Shown here: positions 8,256-21,017 of the stretch, piece by piece
How positions within the stretch are numbered: position 1 is the stretch's first letter
Layout of the letters: each line of letters starts with the position of its first letter
NCBI GenBank assembly: GCA_029834535.1
Contig: JAQMWT010000013.1
Coordinates: 1 to 64,000, forward strand
Direction of reading: 5' to 3'
Source: Chrysophaeum taylorii
Taxonomy: Eukaryota; Sar; Pelagophyceae; Pelagomonadales; Pelagomonadaceae
DNA: 64,000 nucleotides
Program-made: the position numbers and the translations under genes
The notes under the pieces: generated by a model
What the model was told of the DNA's origin: nothing
The model's database searches: none
What the model saw: only the letters and a program-made list of their open reading frames with translations

Positions 8256-11060
8256 GAAACAAGTGCAGGCGAGTACGTCCCTCGAGCAGGGTTCTCAAAA
8301 CGCTGATGCTTCTCAGGCCGCCCTGATTGTCTCGGCTGGCCGCAGGGTGGCAAGACAGGGTGCTGCAAGTCGCCACTTTCGAGTCGCTCCTGATAGGCGG
8401 CTTCGACGTCATCTTTTTCCAGAATTCGAAATGGCTCCGGGCCTTCGTACTGCATATCACGGTAGTCGTTGGTGCACCACCTCGGATAGAGGCTGGCGGG
8501 ATCCTCAACTCGCGATTCCTGGGTGATGATCATGCACCCACACGGCAGTCCCGTAGTTGAGAAGCGCCCGCAAGCGCAGCTGAGATTCACAGATGCCTGG
8601 CATCCATAGTCAGCTTCGTCCACGAAGTCTCGGGGGCCAATGAGGACCGAGTACATCTTCTCGCGAGCATCTTCGGCCAGGGGCCATTTAATAGTAAAAT
8701 GGCCTTTGTCTTCGTTGACCATCCGCACAGTGGCACCCGAAGCGACTGCGCGTCGTGTCAGCATTCTCGTAGGCTGCCGTCCTGCGAAGTTCGACGCGAG
8801 GTATTATATAGCTAAGTCCAGTCATAAACACCTTTTGTTCGATCAAAACAGGCTCAGTTTGGTGTCCTCGGTTCGACGTGTTTGATTCAAATATAATATT
8901 GTTTTATTCAAAACAGCTTACTTTGAAAAATGAGAATTTAGTTTGATACAGTTACACTTGACAGCTCTAACGTCAGACGCAACTTTTCTTCGCCTCCGCG
9001 CGGCAGCGAGCAGTTGGTTGAATATCTGGCTTGTTTCCTTGATGGCGACGAACAGCGACCTCGGCAGGTTGGTCAGCCGGGCATTTATGTTCATGTTGTT
9101 GTGCGACTCGGCCAAATTTGTTGTCGTCTTGCCCATAAGGTTCTTTCCCGCGTTTAGAGTGCTGAAGGTGATCTTGGCTCGGTGCTTCGAGGCGATGTCA
9201 TCCTCGGATTTTAGGCGGTGTGCGAGCTGTAGAAGCGGACTGAGCAGCACCCTGTTTGACACTTTCCCATTCCTTTGCCGGTGCTGACTTCTAGCCACGA
9301 GCCCGATTCAGCTCGGGTATGGTCGTGGCCGTTGCCCACTCGCGGTGTTTCTCGCCGTCACCCTGCTTGCCTGACTTGGAGCAGTTTACTCCGTCGTGGT
9401 TACCTCCACAATGGCACTGTCAAATGGCGCCGCCTTTCGGTCTATTGGCATACTGCAGCCAAGAAGCTCTGCCGCCGCCATGACCTACGGCGCGCGCGAA
9501 GCTGAGGATGCTGAATGTAATACCCATCGTACCTGTGCATGCGCAATGATGCCGCCCTTTGCAGCATCGACGACGGATATGTGGTGACAGCTCTTGAGCT
9601 CGGGCATGACGTTTGTGCAGAATTTGTTGAATATAGTCGCCGTCGTGGCATTTTCAGTGTCGTAGAAGAGTTCCATTCCAAGCGTGACGATATGATTATC
9701 GGCGTCGGCTATGACCCGGGAGAAGAGCGTGTCGTCTAGCAGGGTGTGCGCCGCGTCGACTTCCGTCCGCAGGCTCCAGCGACACCTGCATTGGCGAATC
9801 GATCCGCGTACGGCGCAGTTATTAGCCAGCCTGACACAAACTTGAACTCTTCGAGCTCGGGTTCAATAAGCTGCTCGAGAAAATCTACTTGCTTTTTGTC
9901 GAAATTCGGAGCCTGTTTTCCCGCCTTCCCGAAGTCCTTCTTGCTTCGATGAATGAAGCGTGCATTGAGTTCCTTCTGTGTCGAGAGGAGGATCTTGACG
10001 CGGAAACCTAGATTCTCGGCGAGGTCATTGAGGACGAGGAGCCGACCCTGCGCAAACACCACGTATACATGCATGAATGGTACAGCATGGCGATGTTTCA
10101 ACGAAATATTCGATAGGTCGAAATTGACGTAGTTTGACGGCTGAAACACATGGTTGAAAATAATGAACACTGGGATGTTACGGCCCAGTACTCCGCATCC
10201 CCGACCCAGCTCTTGTAAACCAATTCATTGATGTTCTGAGCACGCTTCGGACATACGTCGCGATGCATATACGGCTTGGGAATCGCGGCGAGCACCTAGT
10301 CGTGACGTCGACCTCGGTTTTTTTCTTTCGGTTGCCGCCTTGCTGGCCCTTTTTCTTTCGGTTGCCGCCTTGCTGGCCCTCGATGGATGCTCGAACGGCG
10401 TCCTTGATACTGTTCTTCAGATGCTTGGCCGTGTAGTTGGACTTGGCCTGGGTGGCTGTTCGCCTGAAATCCTCAGGATTGCAGGTGCGAGGTACGGCGG
10501 CAGTGCACTTGCCGGCAGGGCCGTCGCACCCACATGGCACCTGGCAGACGCGTAAGAAGTCGCAGCCTTTGACCTTGCAGACAAGGTCCATCCGCCGCTT
10601 TGAGGATCTACAGTTCTCGAGAAGGTGGCCGTCTTCTCGGCTTTCTCCAGGACGTTTGTCTGAAAGTCCCACTTTGATTTGAAGCCATTCCCCACGGTCA
10701 CCTCGTGGGTGATCTCCCACAGATAAACCAATTTCCGCGGCTCGCGGCCTTCGTAAGTGTCGGTGCAGTCGCGAGACTTGCCTGTCCTCCTTGTGGGCCT
10801 TTTCCTCCGGTTTTCATTCACCGCCTTCATGAACGCGAGCTGAGTGTCGTCTTCGTCGCTGTCCCCGAACTCCATCGTAGACTCGAGGGACTCCTGCCTT
10901 TGCTTCCATGGCGCTCCCGCACTTCCCTGACCAGTCAAACTCGCGAACAGCCTATCGTTTTCGCGTGTCGACTTCCTGCAACTGCGGTGCACACGGTGAG
11001 CCGTGAAGCAATCCTGGGTTCTTGCACCGTGCCGTGGCGCATCGTCGCGTCCGAAGGCTA
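8256..11060 (-). mobile_element. Mutator-like (MULE) transposase, decayed
   Basis: Minus-strand pieces in several frames follow the order of a MULE transposase. 10178-10720: a Cys-rich N-terminal segment (CKVKGCDFLRVCQVPCGC) and YTAKHLKNSIKDAVRASI. 9736-10170: GWLITAPYADRFANAGVAG. 9485-9676: MELFYDTENATTATIFNKFC and VVDAAKGG. 8918-9298: KTTTNLAESHNNMNINARL, the usual segment before the SWIM finger. 8262-8764: a SWIM zinc finger, LSCACGRFSTTGLPCGCMII, and a GRPEKHQRF tail. In the finger the last ligand is Cys where CxCx(n)CxH has His. At least four frame changes separate the pieces, so it is not functional as read, unless introns account for some. Its C-terminal end runs into a Helitron boundary motif at 8256-8268. 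Confidence 0.65.
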
Positions 11061-11360
11061 TGCGAAGAACACGACATGCTCGTCGTATCCCGCATGAATC
11101 GCGGGTCCATCAAATGAGCCCGCGCGCAGTACGGACATCTCCTGTGCGGGCGCCTCAAGAAAACGTCGGAGATCCCCTCGGAAGCGAACGGAGAGCCACC
11201 CGAAGATATAACAAGCGCGCATGGGCGGCCTAGCGCTTTTCGTACACAACTTCCGTAACCTCGCCCCGTGCAGCTTTTGGGGCGGCACGATTTCACCGTG
11301 CCGTGCGGGTGTGCCGGGTGGCATGACACGGAAACTGGCGTGCGGGTTGTTGTGGTGCAC
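11061..11360 (-). pseudogene. Coding-like segment upstream of the MULE
   Basis: A minus-strand frame reads ACYIFGWLSVRFRGDLRRFL and SFDGPAIHAGYDEHVVFFA, with protein-like composition. It may be the 5' part of the MULE, or an adjacent ORF carried by it. No family is recognised. Confidence 0.25.
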
Positions 11361-11394
11361 GTCCCAACGCTCCAGCTTAGTTTGAACCAGTTTG

Positions 11395-11427
11395 GCTTAG
11401 TTTGATATCATTTGAATCAAACTAAGC
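11395..11427. repeat. Perfect 12-bp inverted repeat
   Basis: gcttagtttgat, a 9-nt loop, then atcaaactaagc. Related tttgat/atcaaa motifs occur at about 8881 and 8940 within the MULE, so the palindrome could be part of an end of that or another DNA transposon. Confidence 0.6.
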
Positions 11428-12289
11428 GATCGAATTTGCTCCAACTGAGTCATGATGAAGCTCATATTCAACCACGAAAAATAGTTGGAACATACTGTAG
11501 TCATAATTGCGATTTTCCAAAAAAAAAACGCCACGTCACGGACGCTTTTTCGCCACATTCGGCTATTGGATTAGAGCGCGCCTCTAAAACGTCTTGGGGG
11601 TTTATTGGACCTTGCTTCTCGCTCGCGGTCCAATCTGCCGACGTCGAGCGCGTCTGCCAAACCCACACAGCCATTCATTGCAGACTTGCCTCGTGTGCGT
11701 CGCTGTCCGCTTCTGACCCTTGATGGGCGTGTTATCTCTCAGCTGCCCGCGTGGAACCATCGCATTTACCGCATTATCTGCGTGCTTAGAATCGTCCCCG
11801 GAGGAGACCTACGTTTCCGCTGTGAGCTCGTGGTACGCCACCATGTCGCTCATAACCGCAACTCCTGGCGAAGCCATCAGACCGTCACGGCACGCCCGTG
11901 ACCGCGTGACCCAATCCGTTACGGCAAATCTGTGGCACGTCACGCTCGGTCACGGCCGTGTTCAGGAATGTGACGACGGGCAAGGGTCACGTGATCAGCG
12001 TAAATTACCCTTGATCAAGTTACCCTTACTCTTTTCTTTGTGATCCTAGACCCTTCTTTTTTGCAGTTACTTATTACCCAGCGTTGCATATTTACTAAGA
12101 ATTATTTTTTTGAAATATTCACTAAATAATCACTTGCTCACTTCACTAATTCACTTCATATGACATTCACTTCACTAGACTTGGTTAGTGAACTGAGCCG
12201 TGTTCACGTGGGTGGGCTTTGTGAATATGCAACAGTGTTCTTTTTACGAGTTGTTCCATGTGGTTGTACTAACATCTCAGGTTTATAAG
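11428..12289. other. Intergenic, no gene recognised
   Basis: No protein motif was recognised. The right part (about 12040-12260) is AT-rich, with the word ttcact repeated several times (12118-12180). Confidence 0.5.
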
Positions 12290-12410
12290 GAGTAATAAAC
12301 TCAAAGGATAGCGAGCGTGCGGTGATCAAAGCAGCTAAGATTGGCGGGCGGGAGAACGTCGTGCCGAAAGGAGAGTGTGGGTGTAAGCACGAGTGGGTGT
12401 AAGCCGATTA
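12290..12410 (+). mobile_element. Inverted fragment of the Helitron 3' block
   Basis: Read on the minus strand this contains ctcctttcgg, gccaatcttagctgctttga and cctttgagtttatta, matching the unique block at 165-255, 1000-1075 and 32555-32640 of the other copies, but in the opposite orientation. It shows that the family also inserted in the reverse direction. Confidence 0.55.
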
Positions 12411-12728
12411 CAGGGGGGGGCGGCAAGGCGCTCGCCTAACCGTCCGGACGCCGCCATGTGTTCTCAGGTTGGTGAAGGCTTTATTTGGGTTTCTGAAGGA
12501 AGAGTTGCGACCGATACCTTCGACGGCATGGAATCGCAGGCAGTGCGTGTGGCCTGCCGGCCTGCCGCGACAAGGCCAAGCTCGTCCGTGAGGCGGCGAT
12601 GCGTGTCGTGGCCATCGGGGGGGCTGTCGCGAGCGCTTTGAAGAATGGTTCGGGGATTGGAATGACCTCGCGTATCAGTACCAGTATCTGCATTTTCGAA
12701 CGTTTCGGCCTGTTCGCGCATCATTGCC

Positions 12729-12904
12729 GACACTTCGTCGCGAGTTGTTCGGTCCGCTTCTGGAGTGTCGGCATTTCAATCCGTATGACTCGCTTGATTG
12801 TCTCGATTTCAGACTCAAGGACTTCGAGTTGAGACTCAAGGCCCTCACACACTTTCTCAAGGCGAGTGATGCGACTCGCATTGGAAGCCGTTGTTGATTT
12901 TTTT
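12729..12904 (-). pseudogene. Short coiled-coil coding segment, unrecognised
   Basis: One minus-strand frame reads RITRLEKVCEGLESQLEVLE followed by SEIETIKRVIRIEMPTLQKR, a good heptad pattern, to a stop near 12730. A stop lies just upstream (about 12903) and a second frame continues with a Lys/Asn/Gln-rich stretch to 13109. It may be an exon or a relic of a mobile-element protein. Confidence 0.25.
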
Positions 12905-13012
12905 TCAAGTTAGATTGGGGCGTCGGTTCGACTTTTGCCTCAGCCAGAGGTTCGGACCTGGATCCTGGCATGTTTGTTGACCGAGCTTCTTGTCTCGGGC
13001 AGGCTTGGTTCT

Positions 13013-13070
13013 GCTGCTTTTTTTTTGTTTGTTTGTTTTTTTTTTTGCTTGTTTTTTTGTTTGTTTGTCT
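13013..13070. repeat. T-rich TTTG-type tract
   Basis: About 58 bp of T runs broken by single G or C (gtttgtttg units). Confidence 0.8.
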
Positions 13071-13299
13071 GTCGAGGAGGGCTCTCTGGACACTCTTGCC
13101 GGATGTCACACGGCCATAGAGCGCGTGTCAAAAGAGACTCGTCCTTCCAACAAGAAGTAAGTCACGGTGGTGTCTGTACTCCAGGGGGGGGGGCAAAGCA
13201 CCTGGGACCCACACACAACCAGCGAGTGTCGTTGGAATCATGAGCGTGGTGGTGTTCTACAAGTTTATTGCTTATTTCACGCGGCGTGCTATGCATGCA

Positions 13300-13809
13300 T
13301 TCCTTCATAATAATAATAATAATAATAGCAGGCGCCCCTCCTCCTCAGCGCCCACAATAGATAGTCCTACGTCTTTTTTTGCAGCGGCGGCTAGGCTATA
13401 GCTATAGCTATAGCTATAGCTATAGCTATAGCTGGCTGGGGTCGACCGGCTGGGTGGAAATAAAAAAGAAGGGGAATGCGGCGGCGGGGACCTCAACAAC
13501 AACAACAACAACATGAAGAAGAAGAAGAAGAATGAGAAGATGGGTGGAGCGCGGGTAATTTTATTATTATTCCCCAGCCCCGACACCGCAACCTCGGAGG
13601 CATTGAATGGACGGGTTTTCAGGAAGGGGGTGGGGGGGGCGCAGGGTCGTGCGTCGGGCCTCGAGTCGCGATGCGAGGCGAGGCATCGTGAGAGGATATA
13701 AAAGATGAGCGAGAAGGAGGGAGGAGTATAGGGATGGTGCAGAATTTGTAGGTAGGTAGGTAGGTAGGTAGGAAGGTAAGAGGGTTGGCGGGAGTGGAGT
13801 CCGAGGACG
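13300..13809 (-). other. 3' flank of the HECT gene, microsatellite-rich
   Basis: Contains (AAT)n at about 13307-13326, (CTATAG)n at 13394-13432, (AAC)n at 13493-13512, (GAA)n at about 13513-13533, and (GTAG)n at about 13752-13772. It probably includes the untranslated 3' end of the minus-strand HECT gene. No separate gene is seen. Confidence 0.5.
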
Positions 13810-16800
13810 TCAGACGTCGTTATCGATGTCGTGGCAGTCGTGTATGGCCTGCCTAAGTTTGGAACGGAGGACGTCGCGGGTCGAGTAGGAGGGGAGGTAG
13901 AGTTTAAAGTGGCAGGTGGAGGCGGAGGGGAGGTAGGAGTCGACGGGGCCTCTGGCGGGCGGGAGTCTGGCGATTTTGAACTTGTCGGGGAACTCGGCGG
14001 GAGTGAGGGGGAGTCTGGTGCGGCCCCAGGTGAAGCGGAGGAAGTTTGCGCGTTCGGCGTGGTCCATCTCTTCGAGAACGTGCCAGAAGTCGAGGACGTG
14101 GGTATCGGCGGGCGAATAGCCGTCCTCGTAGACGGTACATCTTTTGAGGAGGTCGAGGTCGATGGTGACCTCGCCGCAGACGAGGGTCTCGAGCTGGCGG
14201 CCGGTGTAGAGGGAGAGGACGACCTGGGGTACGGTCTGGGCGAGGCCGTTTCTGACGGGGAGGACGGCGTCTCTGATCTCGGCGAGCCTCATCGCGAGGG
14301 CGGCGTCGGCGAATTGCGCGCGGTTGTGATAGGTGACTTTTTTTGCCTCGCCGCCGGGCTCGAGCTCGACGTAGGTCTTGTTGTCGGTGTCGGCCGAGGG
14401 GTAGGCGAAGCGCATGCCGGGGAAGAGGTCGTCGAAGTCGTCTTCGTCGCAGTCGCGAACGAAGTCGAGGGCGTCGACGACGTACTTGTCGATGCTAGAA
14501 AGGTCGGCCGCGTCGTCGAGGGGTTCGTCGACGAGAATTTTCCAGACGACGGGGGCGAGGCTGAGGGCAAGGAATTCGCCGTTCCTGAGAGAGAAGCCCA
14601 TGAGGCGTCCGAAGAATTCGAGCATCGCGTGACGGGTCGGATCGCGGGCGGCGCCGGGCTTGACGACGTAGCGGTCGCGGTTCTCGCCGTTGCCGGCGAT
14701 GGCGTTTGGGGTGCGCATGAGGAGAGGGAGCGTGCTGCTCTGGAGTTCGCCGGCGAGCGTCGAGAGCATTTCGCGGTAGGGTCCTCCGTCGTCGAGCGCG
14801 TGCTCTCCGCGGAGCTGAACGCGGAAGAGGCGGCCCGTTTTGCGGAAGTAGCTGAGGGGGCGGAGGTCCGAAAGGACGCGGAACGCGCGGCCAAAGGTCG
14901 ACCAGGTGCCGTCCTCGTCGCATTCGCGGCGTTCGACGCGGTCGGCGATCTCCTGGCGGACGAGTTCGAGGTTGGCGAGGTTCGAGGATGCCGAGTCGGT
15001 CTGGCTGACGGTCGCGTGGACGCACTCGTCGAGGAGAGCTTTTTTTTTGGCCGCATACACGAGGCGGCGATGCTTGGCCGCCGCGGCAGCGAGGGGCATC
15101 TTGAGGCCCCACGGAACGAGGGGAAGCACGCGTTCGAGGGCTCTGTTGACGCGGTCGACGACGGCGAGCCGCGCCTCGATGTCCTCTTCGGCCTGCTGCT
15201 CGATCATCAAACGAAGGGCCGGGGGGGTTGCGACGAGCTGGTCGGGCGTCGGCTTGATACGGGCCCACTTTTTTTCGACCACCACTTCCGAGGAGGAGGA
15301 GGAGGAGGAGGAGGGAGCAGAAGAAGCGGGGGGATTATTATTCCCGCCGTCGCGTTTGGTCGCTCGGTCGAGGAGCTCGACGAGGGCCGCGTCGCCCGCG
15401 GGCGTCGCGAACGGGAGACTCGCGTCGGCGTACTGGGCTTCGATCTGGGAGACGAGCTTTTCGACCGAGCTCGCCTCCTCGAGCCAGCCGGGCGCGGGCG
15501 TCATCGAGTCCTCGGGGAGCGCGCCCGGGCCGGTCGGCGCGCCGTCTCGGTCCTCGGCGACGAGGATCGCGTCGCCGGGCGCGCAGAGCGAGGCGGCGAC
15601 GCACGCGCGCGCGTCCCCGAGGGCCGCGCAGAGGGGCGCGACGCAGATGGCCGCGCGCGTCGCGTCGGGACCGATCCCCACGCCGATCTTGCTCCCGTTC
15701 CAGCGGAAGGTCACCGTTCCGGCGCGCGGGTGGACGAGGACGTCCACGACGTCGCCGGTCGAGAGACGCGGTCCGAATTTCACCTCGTGCCCGCACGCCC
15801 GCAGCACGCCGTCGCTCCCCAGTCCGACGCCCGAGGCCACGCCCAACGGTCTGGTGCGGGTCTCGAGGTTCTGCTGCTCGTCGCCGCGTCCGTCGAGGCC
15901 GACGACGACCGTGCCCTCGGCGCGCAGGATTCGAAGGGACCACCAGTGGCGGCCGCTCTCGGGCGAAACTTGGACCGCCCGGGCGCCGCGAACGGTCGCG
16001 AACGACTGGCGGCTGACGGGCTGGGTGCGAGCGAAGCGAAAGGCGATCGTCGTCGCGTCCGAGTCCTCGTCGTCTCGGCGGTCTACGACGACCGACGAGA
16101 CCCGGGAGCGTCTTTCCTGGAGGAAGTCCTCGAGCCTCTCGTGCGCGGCGAGGATGTCGGCGACGGTCGCGTCGTCCACCGAGACGAGCCGGTCGGTCGG
16201 GAGGAGATTAAACGTCGCGAAAGGCCCGAGCCTCGGCACGGGCAGACTGCAGGCCGCGTAGACCCCGAGGAACGAAAAGGTCGCGGGTCGCCGGTCGACG
16301 AGGCGGTCGACGCCGACGCCGGTCCACCCGACGGTGCCCCGGACGACGGTCGTCTCTCGCGTCTCGTAGGACGCGACGGCCTCGCCGTCCACGACCGCGC
16401 CGCCGATCGTGAGGACCGAGCTCCGCGCGTCAAAGTCGAGGAAAGATCCGTAGGTGCCGTCGCCCTGCGCCGCGAACGACACGACGACCGTCCCGCCGTC
16501 GGCGACGCCGACCTCGACGCTCCGGACCTCGCAGAGGTAGGTTTCGGGCGAGAACAAGCCGAGCGTCCGGAGGCCGACGGCCGTTCGCGCGACGGTCGCG
16601 AGGGCCGGTTCGCAGAGCGAGGCCGACCGTTTGTCGGTCCAAGGCGCGAACCACGACGACTCTTCTTCGTCCGCGAGGAAATCGCCGACCGCCCTCGGCG
16701 TCAGCTCGACGAGAACCGTCTCTTCGCGCATTCCGCCCGAGCTCGTCGACGAGAACCGCACCCGATTCGGCTCGGGCGCCTCGAGCCTCGCGTCGAGGCC

Positions 16801-17393
16801 GCTCGTCGACCACGACGACGACGCTGCTTCGAGCTCTTCCTCGACCTCCTCGCCGCGGTCCTCCGTCGTCGTCGTCGTCGTCTTGGTCTCGTTGGCGTCG
16901 TCGAGGAGGTCGAACGCTGCTGGCGCCGTCGCGTCTCGCGGGGGAGGGAGGCGGCGCGTGACGGCGTGGGCTGCGAGGGCGGCCTCGACGAGCATCTGGA
17001 GCAAGACCGACTTGCGGTTCGAGCCGTCCTCCGCTTGAATCCTCGCGTTGGTCCTCGAGATGAGCGAGGCCTCGAGGCGCCAGAGCTGGCGATGCACGGC
17101 GCACGAGGCCCCCGCCTCGATCGTCGCGATCGCGCGGAGGGCCTGGGTGATGCCGTGGAGCGACTCGACGAGCTGGAGATGCTCGGCGCGCACCACGAAG
17201 TCCGCGAGCGCCGAGACGAGCGCGGCGCCGTCCGCCTTTTCGAGCAACCCGGCGGCGTGATTGGGCCCCGCCAAAGAGGACGACGACGCCTGCTGCATCG
17301 CGAGCGCGAGCGTCTCCATGCAGAACGAGGCCGTCGCGTGGCTCGTGCGCGACGGGCTGGCTGGAGACGAAACCGCCGTTCTTTGCGGTATTA

Positions 17394-17424
<31 letters not shown>

Positions 17425-20400
17425 GGCGGGCTCGTCGTAGACGTTGCAGCCGAGGTACCGGAGGAGCGAGCCCCAGCCCGAGCAGCGTCGGACGACGGCG
17501 TTTACGGCGCCCGCGGGATCGACGTCGGCGTGGACGGCGACCAGGGTCCGGCGCTCGGCCGGGAGCTCGGAGGAGAAGTCGTTGTACCAGTAGCGGACGC
17601 CGGCGTCGTCGACGGCGGCGAGGTAGGCGTTGACGACGCGGGTCGTGCCGTCGGGGAGGTCGCGGGGGACGGTCGCGCGGTCGAGAACCGCGATCGCGCC
17701 GCCGACCGGGAGCGCGGCCGCCGAGGCGCTCGCGGGCAAAAGGGGCGGGAATCTGGCGACGAGCGAGGGCTCGACGCCGTCGAGGCCGACGTTGACGACG
17801 CGGGGCGCGACGGGAAACGAGAGACCGCCCGTCGAGCTCGCGTGGGTCGCCGGCGCGGCGTAGGTCGAGACGACGTGGACCACAAAGCCCGCGCACGCGT
17901 CCTCGTCTTGCTGCGCCGAGAGACTCGTGCGCTTGAGAAGCTTGGCGCGGAGGCCCTCGACGCCGTCGGCCTGCTGGTGCCCCGGCCACTGCTCCAAGGA
18001 GGAGGCCGTGCCGACGCTCGTCATGAGGGCGTCCAGGAACTCGCGCGTGCCTCCCCAGGCGCGAGGCCGAGAGGCCGTCGTCCAGGTGGTCATGAGGCTC
18101 CGCAGCGCCGACTGGAGCGAGGCCTGCATCGCGTCGAGGAGATGCCGCGTCGCGAGCGCGGCCGCCGCGACGCGGACGTTGACGGCGCCGGACTCGAGGA
18201 GTCTCGACAGCGGGATCAACAACTGGCCGCGGTCGCCTACGTCCTGGACAACGCCGCCGCCGCCAGAAGTTCCGGCGGCGGCCGAGGCCGCCTCGGGGGG
18301 CGCGGCGTCCTGCTCCGAGGGCGCGCAGGCGTAGAGGGGGTTCTTCGAGGGGTCCGAGGTCCAGTCGGGGCCGACGGTCGCGACCTGCGACGGCGTCGCG
18401 CCGTCGCGCATGACGACGTCGGCCGCGTAGGCGAGGCGCTCGAGGCTCTCGGTCTCGATGCGGAGGGGAAGCGCGGCGCCGGCGAAGTCGGCGACGTAGG
18501 TCGCGCGCTCGCGGACGGCGAGCGCGGGATAGAACTCGCCCGAGAGACCGCTAAAGGCGACGCCCTGGTCCGTCCCGTTGCACGAGAAGCTCAGCGTGCC
18601 GCGATCGAGGTCGAGGTCGACGCCGTAGACCGTGCCCGCGTCGTGCGAAAACCGGCCGTAGTTTTGCCGGCCGCGGCCCGAGACCTTGGAGTTGCCGTTG
18701 AGGAGGATCCCGAAGAACCCGTCGCCGCAATTGTGCTGCGAAAAGCTCTTCTGCGAGGTCGCGCGGCACACGCCCAGCAGGCTCCCCGTCTCCTCGCCCT
18801 CGCGTTGCGCGCGCGTGATCTTCCAACGCGCTCTGCCCGCCCGGTACGCGTGCCGGGCGCGGACGAGGTTCGTCCGCCCGCTCCGGTCGTTGTTGACGGC
18901 GACCAAGCGGAGTCCGCCCCCTTCGAGCGCCGCGAAAGAGCCCTCCACAAACGCGGGGTCCCACGTGTTGCGCTCGCCCCCCCGCACGGCCGGCGGCCCG
19001 AGCCGCCGCGCCTCGACGACCGTCGGGGTCTCGGGCCGCGCGTTGTAGCACGCGAACCGCGCGGCCGACGACGACGACGACGAGGACGGCCGCCCCTCCT
19101 CTTCTTCCAGACCCTCTTCCCGAAGCACGTCCAGCAACGGCACCGCGTCCTCGCCCACGTGCTGGAACCGCCGCTGGCCAAAGTTCCACGCGACAATCGC
19201 GTCGCGCGCCTCGACCGACGCCGCCAGAAACGCCGGCACGAACCCGCCGCCGCCACCACCAACGTCGTCTTCCTCGTCGAATATTTCGCATCGTCGAACT
19301 CGCTCACCGTTCCGGCGCACGAGGCACTCGCGCGCCGCGAGGTCCAGCTCGAAACTCAGGACGTCGGACGTGCCGACGCGCCCGACGTGCCCGAAAAACC
19401 CTAACTTATCCAAAAACGCCTTCCCCGCCTCGCCGACCAGCGGAGCTCGCGAGGACGCCTCGACGTCCTCGATTTCCCAGCTCGCTTCCTCGTCCGCTCG
19501 GAGACTGCTCACTTTCTCGAGCGCGAGACGGTCCCCTCGAAAGCACAGCACGCGCTGCTGGAGGGGATGCTTCGAGGACGCTAGGGCGTACGTGTTCGAC
19601 GTCGACCCCGGCAGGAGCGTCCAGACCGTGGGGGCCGCGACCCGCTCGAGGCGCACGGCCTCCTCCTCCTCCTCCTCCTCGGTCTCGCACAGGTAGTAGG
19701 GTCGCGCGTCCTCGTTCGCCAGCGCGACGTGATACGCCGGCTGCCGAAGCTTGCTCTCGTAGCACGCGTGGCAATAGTCAAAGTTGCACCGCCGACATTC
19801 CCACCGAATACTCCTGTTGGGCGCCCCCCCCGGCGGCGACCGACACGACCAGCACACTTCGGAGGTTCCGTTGCAGGTGAACGACTCGCGCCACTCGATC
19901 GGGCTCAGTTCGTGTCCGTTGCCGCACGACGCCGTGGCCGCGCACGGCTCGAACCGCCACGCGGTAGCCCTCCTCGTCGTCGACTCGACTGATTCTTCTT
20001 CTTCTTCTTCTTCTTCTTCTTCGACCAGCACGACGGCAGCCCCGGACGACGACGACGACGACGATTGTGCCGCCGGCGCGTCGGGCGTCACGGCCGACAG
20101 GGTTCGCTGCTTTGTGGTGCCGGCGTCGCCGCGCACGCGGCGCGAGGTTCGCACGGTCGCAGTCCTGACGGCGAGCGAGGCGCGCGCGGCACGGAGCGCG
20201 GCAGCCGCGTAGCGCGCCCTCGTGTAGCGCGCGCACGAGGCGCAGGGCGGTCCGTCGTCCGGGCCGCACTGGCCGTCGGAGAGAGGGATCGCCTCGGTGC
20301 CGAGTCTTCGGCCGCAGTACCAGAGACCATTGATGTGCTGCGAGGGAATCGCCGGCGCGCCGTCGTCGTTCGTCGCCGGCTGCTCGACGCCGAGCAGGCT

Positions 20401-20979
20401 GTCGTCGTCGTCGTCGTCGTCGTCGTCGCGGTCGTCGTCGCCCGGCCTCGGCCTCGACGAAGGGGTCGCCGCAGCAGCTGCGGCCGTCTTGAAAAAGACG
20501 TTCGTCGCAAAAGACTCCTCGTTTCGTCGAATCCTGGCGGCGGAAACGAAGCCGACTGCCCGGAGCGATCCGGTCTGGAGGACGATGGCCTCGAAGGCGA
20601 CGACGCGGCGGGTCGACGCCGGGGAATCGTCGAGCGCGACGACGCTCCAGCCGCGCGAGCCGTCGATCGGGGAGGGCAACGGCGCGGGAGAGCGCGGCAA
20701 GAGCCTGAGCAGCGGATTCGCGCCGGCCGAGGAGAGCGACCAGCCCTGATCGTGCGCGATCCACGGGCCCGAATTCGAGAGTTCGACGACGACCGTGCCT
20801 CTGCTCAAGGCGCCGACGCTCGCCGCGTCGAGGGACGGTCCGGCTCGCACCGCGACGGGGCCGACCGAGTAGACGACCTCCCACTTTCGCCCGGGCGACG
20901 ACGATTCGCAGAGCGTGTTGGCCCCGGCGACGAGGGGGAGGGGCGCGCTCTGCGGGCGCGAACCGGGGCGGGGCGGCGC

Positions 20980-21017
<38 letters not shown>

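Noticed and set aside
13305-13586. Minus-strand 93-codon frame downstream of the HECT gene
   Set aside because: It is made of translated microsatellites (Phe, Leu, Tyr-Ser runs).
13831-19404. Plus-strand open frame of 1857 codons antisense to the HECT gene
   Set aside because: It lies entirely within the HECT coding region. High GC and codon choice leave few stops in that frame; its peptide is Arg/Glu/Gly-rich without domains, while the minus strand has a full HECT domain.
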